Assembly (NCBI GenBank): GCA_947652115.1
Contig: OX393564.1
Location: forward strand, 13,031,097-13,095,096
Origin: Blastomussa wellsi
Taxonomy: Eukaryota > Cnidaria > Anthozoa > Scleractinia > Plerogyridae
Direction: 5' to 3'
Length of the DNA stretch: 64,000 nt
Numbering within the stretch: position 1 is the stretch's first letter; every line of letters begins with the position of its first letter. Positions 1-8,824 of this stretch are shown here, piece after piece. The translations under genes and the position numbers were made by a program. The notes under the pieces were generated by a model, which saw only the letters and a list, made by a program, of their open reading frames with translations, ran no database searches and was not told the origin of the DNA.

Positions 1-292
1 AGGAGCCAGAGATACAGAAAAGTACTTCAACCCTGGCCTCTCGAAAGTCAGCGTCATGGTGAACGGCTCGCCTAACATGCTGTACAACAACGGCATTTTA
101 TACAGGGACATGTGGGAGACGGTCCGCCGCTTCCTTCCCCAGACAAAAACGCCACACATGAATCTGAAAAAGTTCTACAGCGATGAGAAGTTCGGTCTTT
201 TGATCGATCTGCGCCCCATGGCAGATCAGAATGTTTGTGATAATATGCGCGCAACACGGGGTGTAAATTTGGTTGAAGCTCGTTTCCTGGCT
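1..292 (+). pseudogene. Polinton major capsid protein, C-terminal fragment (outer element E2)
   Basis: The reading frame is open from the window edge and encodes the distal part of a double jelly-roll capsid protein. It matches the end of the capsid gene at 27634-28794: the pattern FNPGLSKVSVMVNG then LYNNGI here corresponds to FINPDLTKVAVTVNG then LYNNGI there. A segment LLIDLRPMAD follows, of a kind known near the end of Polinton capsid proteins. The frame then runs into ATPase coding sequence in another frame at about 270-300, so the end of this gene and the start of the next were lost in a deletion. The gene belongs to E2 and lies upstream of E2 gene 1 once element A is removed. The family call rests on the paralogue and on gene context. 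Confidence 0.6.
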
Positions 293-647
293 TTTCGAGG
301 GCACCAACACGCTCATAATCCTCGATGACTGTGCAGCCTCGAAAGATGTGAAAGGGCGCACAGGCCAGCTGGTAAATTTTGCTTTTTCTGCTCGACATAT
401 TGGCATCAGCGTTTGGGTGCTGACACATAAGATGACCAGCATAACAGCCTCCTTCCGGGAAAACTTGGCGGCGGTCGTTCTCTTTTACACCCCCGCGGCC
501 AAGACCACGAAAGCCATCTTTGATGATTACGCCGGGGAACTCTCCCAGGATGAGTACACAGGTCTTATTTCAAAGCTTAAAGCTCGAAAGTTCGCTCATC
601 TCGTGCTCTCGCTTCGGCACCCCTACGGAGTTAAATTGAAAAAATGA
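273..647 (+). pseudogene. FtsK/HerA (A32-like) packaging ATPase, C-terminal part (E2)
   Basis: About 120 residues of a genome-packaging ATPase. The strand TLIILDDCAA is a Walker B motif with its acidic pair. It is followed by FSARHIGISVWVLTHK, the sensor region typical of A32-like ATPases of Polintons and large DNA viruses, and then by a short tail ending YGVKLKK and a stop. The N-terminal half with the Walker A loop is missing, because the upstream frame is already capsid sequence. The protein would have pumped element DNA into capsids. It is the only ATPase visible: elements A and B have none at the equivalent place. Element A is inserted 46 bp after the stop. Confidence 0.7.
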
Positions 648-692
648 AAGTTCGTTTCGAGTTATTTTGAATTGAAAAAATGAAAGTTGTAT

Positions 693-697
693 ATAGC
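693..697. repeat. Target site duplication of element A, left copy (ATAGC)
   Basis: ATAGC directly precedes the first base of the left terminal repeat. The same five bases follow the right terminal repeat at 15616-15620. Joining the flanks restores E2 spacing between the ATPase gene and gene 1. Confidence 0.75.
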
Positions 698-829
698 ACA
701 CACAAAAAAGATAGGAGTTCTGGCGAACCTGTACAAACAAATTTTAAGGGGTTCTGGCGCACTTAGAACACCTGTATAAACAAATTTTTAGGGGTTCAGC
801 CGCACTTAGCAAAGCGGTACTGGTGTCAA

Positions 830-990
830 AGCTGGTGCACCAACAGTGCACCAACAGTGCAACAACAGTGCACCAACAGTGCACCAACAGTGCACCAACA
901 GTGCACAAACAGTGTACCAACAGAGCACCAAAAGTGAACCAAAAGTGAACCAACAGTGAACCAACAGTGAACCAACAGTGAACCAGCAGC
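830..990. repeat. 11-bp tandem array inside the TIR of element A
   Basis: About 13 tandem copies of an 11-bp unit close to GTGCACCAACA, drifting to AGTGAACCAAC towards the interior. Because 11 is not a multiple of 3, all frames stay open and spurious long ORFs arise on both strands. The inverted counterpart lies at about 15365-15480 with fewer copies. Confidence 0.9.
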
Positions 991-1185
991 GGCGGAGAAA
1001 CCAAGCGGTGGACAAACCAGCCAAGCCAAGCGAAAGCAAGAGAAAAGCAACCAAACAAGTGAGCGGGAAACCAGAACAACAAACCAGCCAAGCGAAGGAC
1101 GGCGAAAGAGAGCCAAACAAAAAAGCGTGACCCAAGCGGAGGAAGAGGAACCATTTGAAGAAATGAAAGCACAGAGTATTTGAAC

Positions 1186-1340
1186 CAGAATTAATTTTCC
1201 ATTTGAAGAAATATCCGCAGAAGAATATACGAATTTGCGTCAGAATTAATTTTCCATTTGAAGAAATATCCGCAGAAGAATATACGAATTTGCGTCAGAA
1301 TTAATTTTCCATTTGAAGAAAAATCAGCAGAAGAATATGT
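1186..1340. repeat. 55-bp tandem repeat at the inner end of the left TIR
   Basis: The segment beginning TTAATTTTCCATTTGAAGAA recurs at 1191, 1246 and 1301, a period of 55 bp. The third copy is more diverged and runs into the TIR ORF. The right TIR has only one copy. Confidence 0.85.
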
Positions 1341-1347
1341 GCAAAAC

Positions 1348-1545
1348 ATGGCAGCAGCAAACGAAATTCGAGAAGAACAAGAACAACACCCAGAAAATGA
1401 AGGAATACATGACCGGTTTATGATATCACAAACAAATTACCGGAATGGCTACGAGTTTGGTGGATGCTTCCAACCAGAGGAAACCCAAACAACCAAGACA
1501 TTTTGGTGTTCGCAAGAGAAAACAAAGAAAAGTACAAAGATTTGA
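1348..1545 (+). CDS. Small TIR-embedded ORF at the left end of element A
   Basis: A 65-residue, glutamate- and glutamine-rich ORF whose first codons (MAAANE) lie inside the terminal repeat. The right end has an equivalent start (MAANVL) at 15119 on the minus strand, after which the two diverge, so each end of the element reads inward with its own product. It ends at adjacent TGA and TAA stops and is in the same frame as the polymerase region that follows, so it may be a remnant of a longer polymerase N terminus. No domain is recognised. Confidence 0.4.
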   Translation: MAAANEIREEQEQHPENEGIHDRFMISQTNYRNGYEFGGCFQPEETQTTKTFWCSQEKTKKSTKI

Positions 1546-1575
1546 TAAAACATAAAAGTAAGTTTCGGGCTACAA

Positions 1576-4500
1576 GTGGAATTTTCAAGAGAAGTAAACG
1601 ACGAAAAGCAATATATGACGCATTATTTTCATGAAACAGAACCCCATTTTATCCAAAGGCATGAAGAAGACAAGATTGAAACTGAATTCAACAAATTCAT
1701 TGAAAAAGTAAATGGAGAAATAGAAAACTGGTCAGTGGAGGGATCAGATTGGGAAGTTGAAGTGATAAAAACAGCATATGTGAATGTCGCACGCTATGAG
1801 CCGTTGAAAGGAGGAACATATCTGCCTCTTCCACCCAATCTGGCAAAAAAGAAGGCCATAGTAAACGTGAAAAACAGGGACAATGAATGTTTGAAGTGGG
1901 CACTAAGAGCAGCATTATTCCCAGTATCAAAAGATCCAGAAAGACCAAGCAAATATCCAACCAACGACGGAATAAACTACCAAGGAATCGAATTCCCAAC
2001 ACCTGTGAAACAGATAGACGAGCTTGAGAAGCAGAACAAAAACTTGGCAATAAATGTATTTGGTTGGGAAAACAACAGTGTGATAGGTCACAGGATAGGT
2101 GAGAAAGAGGAAAATTTAGAAAGGATCAACCTTATGCTTTTAGAGTCAGGGGAAAAACAGCATTATTGTTACATAAAACGTGTGACCGCATTGCTTTATG
2201 ATCAGACAGAAAGCCACAATACAAAGCACTACTGCAGGTTGTGCTTAACAGGATTCACACGAGCGGATTTGCACGAGGACCATAAAAAATATTGGAACGG
2301 AGTTAAAGGCAGGCCAACAAGGATCGAGATGACGGAAGAAGGGAAAAACATGCTTACATTCCAAAATCACCACAAACAGTTAAAAGCGCCTTTCGTGATA
2401 TACTTTGGTCAAAAAGATACCAGGTTGCGAACGCGGACCAGAGAGCAAGCAAAAAAGCTATACGGAGAAGACAGAATGGCACGAAGCAAGCGGCTATGCG
2501 TTTATGGTTGTAACAAGCGACGGAGAAATCACAGGACAAAAAGTCTTCAGGGGTGAAAATGCTGTGGGAATGTTTCTGAGAGACATTCTACAGGAGGAGG
2601 AAACAATAGGAGAGAGTTTGGAAACACCAAAAGAAGTTGTGATGACAGCACAAGACTGGGAAAAATTCAAAACAGCAACAGATTGTCATATATGTAACAA
2701 AAGTTTGATAAAAGAAGAATTCCTAGACTCATTGCCAGTTTGGAACAATGAAAAGTATAGTGGGCAAAGTCATAAAAAATGTTTTTATACAGCGCAGAAA
2801 GAATTAGATTTCATAAGACTAAAAATAATAAAAGACATTCAAGACAAAAACGACTAATGGATAGCGAAAAATCAGGAAACGTGTCTGTTCTGCGCAGAGC
2901 CACTGCTTCAGAAGAACTTCAGAGACGCGGTAAAAGACCATTGCCACATCACAGGCAGGTTCCGCGGAGCCGCGCATAACGAGTGTAATTTCAAAATGCG
3001 AAAAAAACCCAAAACGGTACCAATTCCAGTTGTATTTCACAACCTCAGGGGCTACGATGCGCATCATCTAATGCAAGCGATGTCGCAGCAGCAGAAAGAA
3101 GTCCGGTGCATTGCAAATAACATGGAAAGGTACATAACATTTTCAATGGGGAGTTTGCATTTCATAGAGAGTTTGAACTTTCTGTTGGGAAGCCTTGACT
3201 CAGTTGTAACCGCAACCCCCAAGGAGTGTCTAAAAATAACCGAAAGCATTTCAAAAGGCAGCGAACTGCTTTACAAAAAAGGAATCTACCCTTATGAGTA
3301 CATGAACACTGCCAGAAAAAGAAAAGTTTTACAGCAAACTGAATGATGAAAACATCACAGACGAAGAGTATGCGCATGCAAAGAAGGTCTGGGAGGTTTT
3401 GAGTGTCAAACACTGGGAGACTATCATGATCTCTATGTGAAAACAGATGTCGCTCTGTTGGCAGATGTTTTCGAGAACTTCCGAAACCTGTGCGCAGAAA
3501 AATATGGTTTGGATCCAGCACATTATTTCACGTTGTCCGGTTTCTCATGGGATGCACTACTGAAAATGACGGGTGTAGAGTTGGAGCTGTTCACGGACCA
3601 AGAAATGCATCTATTCGTGGAAAGTGGAATGCGTGGCGGAATCTCGATGGCAAGCAAGAGGTACGCCAAGGAAAATAACCCCCAGCTTCCCAAACGAGCC
3701 GAAAAAGTACATCATCTATCTAGACGCAAATAACCTATACGGATGGGCAATGTGTAAGTCACTCCCCAAAAGGGATTTCAAATGGAAACAAGTTATGCCA
3801 ACAGAGGAAGAGATTGTGAAGAAAAAAGAGAATGCAAAGAAAGGATTGATACTCGAGGTTGATGGAAAATCTGCGTAAACGTGTTGATATAAAAATCGAG
3901 AAAAATAAAATAAGGAAGCTGGTCGCAAGCCCATTGTACTCAAACTCACAACTCACAAACTACATGGCGGGAATTCACATGCACAAAGGCAAGCTGTTGT
4001 TAAACAAGCCAGTATACACGGGAATGACGATCCTCGACAACAGCAAAATCCTGATGTATGACTTTTTCTATAACAAGCTGAAAATGCAATACGGTGAAAA
4101 GTGCGAGCTCTTGTACACAGACACCGATAGCCTTCTGCTAGAGATAGAAACGGACGACGTCTACGGGGACATAGCGAGAAATTCATTTCTTTATGACATG
4201 AGTGATTATCCAGCAGATCATCCACTTCACTCAAATGAAAATAAAAAGGTTTTGGGAAAGATGAAGGATGAATGTGCCGGAACGCTGATTTCAGAATGCG
4301 TGTGCCTGAGGTCAAAAATGTACTCGATTCTGAAAGCGGACGAAAAAAATATCAAAAAAGCGAAAGGCGTAAAAAAGTGCGTGGTCAAGAAACAAATCAA
4401 GCACGAGCAGTACAAGGAAACGCTTTTAGGCGCGAAGCAGATGTGGCACGGACAAAACATTCTTCGAAGCGAGGGTCATCAAATCTACGGAATGCACGTC

Positions 4501-4662
4501 AACAAAATTTCGCTGTCCGCGTTTGATTCAAAACGCTGGATTGCGGATGACGGGATCCAAACAAAAGCTTATGGAAACGCAGAAGTTGAACTTGCTTTGA
4601 CAGAAGCTGAACTTGAAATGGTAGAAGCTGCATTCGAAGAGATGTTGGCAGAATTTGAATGA
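1576..4662 (+). pseudogene. Protein-primed type B-family DNA polymerase of element A (PolB type 1)
   Basis: Coding remains of a Polinton DNA polymerase in at least six frame segments. Residues near 1840-1920 carry a KKKAIVNVKN ... CLKWAL pattern common in Polinton polymerase N termini, followed by a zinc-finger-like CRLCLTGF near 2237. An exonuclease-like NLRGYDAHH lies near 3045, motif A YLDANNLYGW near 3715, and motif C LLYTDTDSLL near 4115. The sequence between motif A and the KMENLRKR-like stretch at 3861 is too short, so most of motif B and its surroundings are deleted. Frameshifts lie near 2400, 2860, 3330, 3710 and 3870. This polymerase differs clearly in sequence from the one in E2, B and D (motif A DANALY, motif C DTDSNY). 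It lies convergent with the integrase on the minus strand. Confidence 0.85.
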
Positions 4663-4850
4663 ATCCCAAGGACACGGACAACATCGCGCGCAAAAAGTCA
4701 ATCAAAGGATCGACAAAAAAGGTTTCTTTTTCCTGAAACGTTTTTGAGTCACTTACAGTCCAAAAATTTTGGTTATCATCGCATTTTTCCTAACATTTGC
4801 CTTTTTTATTATCACACCGTTGCGTCCACTTCCCATTTTTCAAAAAACAT

Positions 4851-5562
4851 CTATTTCTTTAAAAGACCACTGTTCAAGTTTGCCGGCTGGAGAACGGTGT
4901 TTGGTGGAACAAACAGCAGCTCTTCACGCACAAAGCCGCGCCCTGGCCCCTCACGCAAATAGTAGAGAACGGGTTGATCTGGTTTGGAAAAAGATCTAAG
5001 AATGTTGAAAACTTTCAACGACCAGATCGGATCTGTGGCTCTCTTCTTTCCCCCGCCTTCTAACTCTCCAGGAAAGTAAAGATAGCGAACTTGTTCAAAG
5101 GTTGGGAGCTTTGTTTCCTTTTCCCCAACAGGTCTTTTATAAGGTGTTGACGGTTTGGAATAAACAGCTTTTTCTTTGATAGCTTCTGCGGGCTTCTTGT
5201 CGATAAGGCTGGTCTTCTCGTTGTTCAAAGCAGCAACAACCGCAGGAAGCCTTTTCACCCACTCGGTGGACCGCTGACCCGAAGGAAGATTCATTTCCTT
5301 GGCGTACTGGTAGCCGAACAGCCTTTCAGATAAAGTGCGGTTGAAACGTTCGACAATGGCCTGGTCGCGGTGAATCTCGACGCGCCCGCGGCGGATGTAT
5401 GTTTTGTGCTTTTCCATTTCTTTCGACACGGCACCCATGAACTCGCGCCCAGGGTCAACTTGCAGCATCTCTGGCCACACGAGAGGACTGCGTCGAAGTC
5501 AACGGTTCAGCCTCTTTGAAGCGGCTGGCCACGTCGACAATGGTCAGCGCGAATTTGTATTT
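4851..5562 (-). pseudogene. Retroviral-type (rve) integrase of element A, truncated
   Basis: The minus strand encodes VDVASRFKEAEPL near 5510, then VDPGREFMG (second catalytic Asp), VERFNRTLSE (catalytic Glu region) and a C-terminal segment with DPIWSLKVFNI and VREELL. E2 carries a longer version with the first Asp in VHQADLPFLP; here that part is missing because the gene is fused at about 5565 to capsid sequence. A small deletion also lies between the first segment and VDPGREF. The enzyme would have joined element ends to target DNA. It cannot be active here. Confidence 0.85.
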
Positions 5563-5574
5563 TAGTTGTATTTT

Positions 5575-6249
5575 AGTTTATCCGGATCAGAGCCTTTTAC
5601 AACCTGCGAGGCCGGCGCAAGTTTCAACTCAAAAACGAGATTGTGATAGAGCGCTTGGGGATAAAAGACACCGTGGTTTTCAGGATCTGGTGGTCCAGCC
5701 GTATTCTGTATTTCGTTCCGAAAACTTTTGAGAGCGCGTTTTCCGCGTCGACACCCGACGTTTTCTTATCCTTAGTATTTGAGCGGATCTCTCATAGATC
5801 TTCGCTTTGAATTCCATCGAGCAGCATGCCGTCACGCTCTTCCTGCGAGAGGAAAAGGTCCTCCCAGATCTTGTACATGTCAAATCCAACCGTGTCCTGC
5901 ACTGGGGTTCTAGGGGTTCTTCACAACCAGCACTGGGGTTCTTCACAACTGCACTGGGGTTCTCTGGAAACCCAGCACTGGGGTTCTTCACAACTAGCTT
6001 GTCAACCAGAGCCCGTGTGACGTTTTGAACGTTCGCGTCACCTCCAGAAAGATCGATGTCGAAAAGGAGTCCGAGAGAGCCTGGCACAATAACCTCGTGC
6101 TCATTCAGCTTGGGTACGTGAACAAAAAGGGTCTCGGTGGGGTTGGCTTCGCTACGATCAAAGGTGATGCGCTTGACCGTGCGCTCTGCTTTCATCGCGC
6201 CGGGTGTTTTTTCGCTGTGTGTTGGACGAAGGTTTGCTTGCACCGACAT
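5575..6249 (-). pseudogene. Major capsid protein, N-terminal part (element A)
   Basis: The minus-strand ORF starts at 6249 and matches the capsid gene of element B (27634-28794) over MKAERTVK, LNEHEVIVPGSLGLLF and NVTRALVDK. A 20-bp-scale tandem expansion then breaks the frame near 5990, and matches continue in other frames to FKGSDPDKL-like sequence at about 5580. There the gene ends abruptly against the integrase; roughly the distal third is gone together with genes 1 to 5. Double jelly-roll capsid identity is inferred from Polinton context and the E2 fragment at the window start. Confidence 0.7.
5889..5998. repeat. Tandem expansion inside the capsid pseudogene of element A
   Basis: Four to five imperfect copies of a unit near CACTGGGGTTCTTCACAAC. 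The equivalent place in element B (about 28500-28530) has a single related segment, so this is a local expansion that disrupts the frame. Confidence 0.75.
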
Positions 6250-6298
6250 TTTGTATATTAAACAGAAATTTTTTTTTACTCAATAGACTTGCTTTGCA
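6250..6298. promoter_or_regulatory. Divergent promoter between capsid and acidic-protein genes (element A)
   Basis: Only 49 bp separate two outward start codons. The spacer TTTTGTATATTAAACAG, followed by a T run and AATAGAC, is nearly identical to the spacer at 28795-28833 in element B, although the flanking genes have diverged. The TATATTAA core is a TATA-like candidate. The regulatory role is inferred from position and conservation. Confidence 0.45.
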
Positions 6299-6739
6299 AT
6301 GGCGGATGGTGGCGGTTTTGAAAATCCTGGTTATGATCCACATCCCTTTGGTCACGAAGACCTTGACCTTGACGATGCTATTGACAACGATGGCGATGAC
6401 GATGAACAAGAGGAAAATCGCCAAAACACAACCACTCCTTTTTTGCCTGACACCGCTTCGACACCCTATCATGGTGGTGAAGAAATTGAAATGGAAACCA
6501 GGCTTCACGAACATAGCGGACTGCCTGACACTTCTTACACCGAGGAAACTCCATTGATAGGCAGCGGTGAACTCAGCAGTGAACGAGCTTGGATTGTGAC
6601 AAAAGAGATATTTCCGGAGATGAGCGCAAGTGAGCTTGACGTATTTTTCACCCCAAAAGGAAAGCTTCAAGTTAAAATGTTTGGAGCTGGAAAAAAGGCC
6701 TATGACCTGTTTACCACAAAAATGGGTTCAAAACAATAG
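6299..6739 (+). CDS. Acidic protein of the virion block (element A)
   Basis: 146 residues, starting MADGGGFENPGYDP, with a strongly acidic stretch (DDAIDNDGDDDEQEEN) at residues 28-43 and a lysine-rich tail. The frame stops at TAG (6737-6739) but stays open afterwards to about 6890 with a charged coiled-coil-like segment, so the stop is probably a mutation and the protein was longer. The paralogue in element B is at 28873-29370. It is divergent from the capsid gene and convergent with pX. No family is recognised; an internal virion or membrane-associated role is possible but unsupported. Confidence 0.5.
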   Translation: MADGGGFENPGYDPHPFGHEDLDLDDAIDNDGDDDEQEENRQNTTTPFLPDTASTPYHGGEEIEMETRLHEHSGLPDTSYTEETPLIGSGELSSERAWIVTKEIFPEMSASELDVFFTPKGKLQVKMFGAGKKAYDLFTTKMGSKQ

Positions 6740-6856
6740 CAAGTTAATCCATGGCTTTCCAAAGAAATAAAAACTGCCCTCGGAAAGTCCATTTATGAAT
6801 CTCAGGAAGCCGTTCAGCAACAACTGGCTGAAAAACAAAAAGAACTGGAAAAATCT

Positions 6857-7697
6857 TTATCTATGGCAAAAGGTCGTGAACAAGTTAAAGTTATGAGACT
6901 CACTGCCCGAACCAGCCGCGGGCACTGGTTCTTCTGTTTCAACCGTTGGTGCTGGAGTTTGATTCTCTGTTTTGGCTGCAGGTTCTTTTTTCGATTCAGC
7001 TGTGGCTGCTTTGTGCATAGGATTGGAAGGATGGCTGTTTGGCGGGTTAATTTTCGATCTCCCGCCATCCATGTGCTGAAGCGCAGCTTTTTTCGTGCTT
7101 TTGTTTGCCCCGTCGTTGACCCCCAGCTTCATACCCGGAATCGCTTGTTTGAGCTGGTTGTTGTAACCAACCGTGCTTTCTGTGTTTATAATCATCCGCG
7201 CGGGCATAAGCCAGGCTCCCGGGCAAACGGCAAGGTTCAAACGTACCTTTGCTTCATCTACCGCCAGTTGATAACGCTGCACGCTTTTTGCAAGGTCAGG
7301 CAGCCTTACTGCGTCTTCCACCAAGACGTTGAACTCGGTCTGGGCCTCCTTTGCTCCGCCTCCCGCCCCCAGAATGCTGCTGCGGACGTTGACTTGCGCA
7401 CCTAAAATGCAATACACAAATGCTTCAATCGACTGGTTTATTCTCGACAAACCTGCCTGGGTCAAACCTGCTGTGGTTTTTGGTGCTAACCAGTTGAATT
7501 GCTCTTCAGCTGCATCATTTCTTATGAAACAAACTGATATTCCCTTTTCTGTCGCTCTTGGATCCTCGTCATCGAATTTTGCTTTTGCTGATGGATAGGG
7601 AACGTTCAGGATGAAAGGATCGTGACAATAAATATAAACGCTTCCTAGCCCGTGGTTCGGACCTATTGTAAACCGGAAATCTGTTGATGGAGGAACG
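6857..7697 (-). pseudogene. pX, C-terminal part (element A), separated from its start by the Gypsy insertion
   Basis: The minus strand encodes the second half of a protein whose first half lies at 12297-13049. Here are NHGLGSVYIYC, a repeat-free middle with RINQSIEAFVYCILGAQV, and a proline-, glutamate- and threonine-rich tail ending near 6857. The Gypsy element and its GTGAA duplication lie exactly between the halves. The element B paralogue (29380-30311) lacks this C-terminal half. Function unknown; its place among capsid genes suggests a structural or assembly role. Confidence 0.65.
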
Positions 7698-7702
7698 GTG
7701 AA

Positions 7703-7873
7703 TGTAACAATAGTGATTGTTTAGAATGAGTCTTTGTTAATCGAATTGTGTAATCAGTCTAGGATCGAGTTACCTGGTGTAGAATGGGACGTGTGGGATT
7801 AAACGTGTGCTTGAATAGTGCCATTCTGTGTGTCTATTATTGAGTTCTCTGCCAGTGAACAACTATTGAAACA
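7703..7873 (+). repeat. 5' LTR of the first Gypsy element
   Basis: 171 bp, TG...CA termini. The sequence just after it, TGGTGGCAGCGGTGA, is in the position of a primer-binding site. Confidence 0.95.
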
Positions 7874-7951
7874 TGGTGGCAGCGGTGATTTTCGTTTAAC
7901 ACCACCGTTGTGTCGACCGTAGCGCCTGATAGCGTCGGAAATCAAAAAGAA

Positions 7952-8824
7952 ATGCCTCCGCCTGATGAAGCGAGTCAAGCGAGCGGCGATCAAGCGACAC
8001 CGCCCCCAGCTCCGGGAATGTCCAAGGTCGCGATCAAACCACCGATGAAGCTCAATCTTCGAGAAAACACATCGGAGAATTGGAAAACCTACAAACGACA
8101 GTGGCAAAATTATGCGATTGTCACACGCCTGGCCACACAGCCCGATGATTATCAAGTCGCGTTATTTCTCCACTGTTTGGGTTCCGATGCGTTGCGTGTT
8201 TACAATGGCCTGTCTTTTGAGTCAGAGGAAGACAAGAAGAAATTGCCAAAGATTATGGAAAAGCTGGATGAGTTTGCGATTGGAGAGGTGAACGAAACCT
8301 ATGAGAGATACGTTTTTAATAGCCGAAACCAAGAAGCAGACGAAACCATTGATGCTTATGTGACAGCGTTACGCAAACTAGCGCAAACCTGTAATTTCTG
8401 CACGTGCCTGCACGACAGTCTAATAAGAGATCGCATCGTTCTGGGCGTAAGGAGCAAGCAGATAAGGAAAAGGCTTCTCCAAGAGAGAAAACTCAACCTT
8501 GGTAAGTGCATTGACATATGCCGAAGCTCCGAAGCAACAAGTTCGCAGTTACAAGCGATTTCTGGCACAGATACCGGAGAAGTAAACAAGATAAGACAGC
8601 GCGAATCTAAGGTCAAGACTCCGAAAGATGACAAGACACGCAACCCAAAAGGAAACCGCCAGAAATGTCGTTTCTGCTGCGGAGAGCACATACTCAAGAA
8701 AGAGAAGTGTCCAGCCTGGGGAACAAAGTGCCTAAACTGCGGAGGACGAAATCACTTCGCAAAAGCCTGTCGTAAATCGAAGAAATCACCACGATTTGAC
8801 GCCACGGTCAAACAGATCGAATAA
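7952..8824 (+). CDS. Gag of the first Gypsy element
   Basis: The first ATG after the 5' LTR in this frame is at 7952 and gives a 290-residue protein. It starts with a proline-rich linker, then has a helical capsid-like region (WKTYKRQWQNYAI ... ALRVYNGL) typical of Gypsy Gag. It ends with two zinc knuckles: an atypical C-x2-C-x3-H-x6-C (CRFCCGEHILKKEKC) and a canonical C-x2-C-x4-H-x4-C (CLNCGGRNHFAKAC). Gag packages element RNA into particles. The frame ends at TAA (8822-8824), with pol continuing in the same frame at the next codon. Confidence 0.9.
   Translation: MPPPDEASQASGDQATPPPAPGMSKVAIKPPMKLNLRENTSENWKTYKRQWQNYAIVTRLATQPDDYQVALFLHCLGSDALRVYNGLSFESEEDKKKLPKIMEKLDEFAIGEVNETYERYVFNSRNQEADETIDAYVTALRKLAQTCNFCTCLHDSLIRDRIVLGVRSKQIRKRLLQERKLNLGKCIDICRSSEATSSQLQAISGTDTGEVNKIRQRESKVKTPKDDKTRNPKGNRQKCRFCCGEHILKKEKCPAWGTKCLNCGGRNHFAKACRKSKKSPRFDATVKQIE

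Larger units (their letters stand above)
698..1355 (+). repeat. Left terminal inverted repeat of element A
   Basis: It starts ACACACAAAAAAGATAGGAG and is the reverse complement of the segment ending at 15615. The repeat contains two to three copies of a unit of about 43 bp (GTTCTGGCG ... AAATTTTAAGGG), an 11-bp tandem array, a purine-rich stretch and the start codon of a small ORF. The left copy is longer than the right because a 55-bp unit is repeated only here. Confidence 0.85.

Noticed and set aside
744..1172. Overlapping minus-strand ORFs of 96-142 codons with Leu-Val-His-Cys-Trp repeats
   Set aside because: They arise from the 11-bp tandem array, which keeps all frames open; the same happens in inverted form at 15056-15569.
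6863..7405. Plus-strand ORF of 180 codons
   Set aside because: Antisense to pX, which is conserved in two elements; after the first 12 codons it shows no order.
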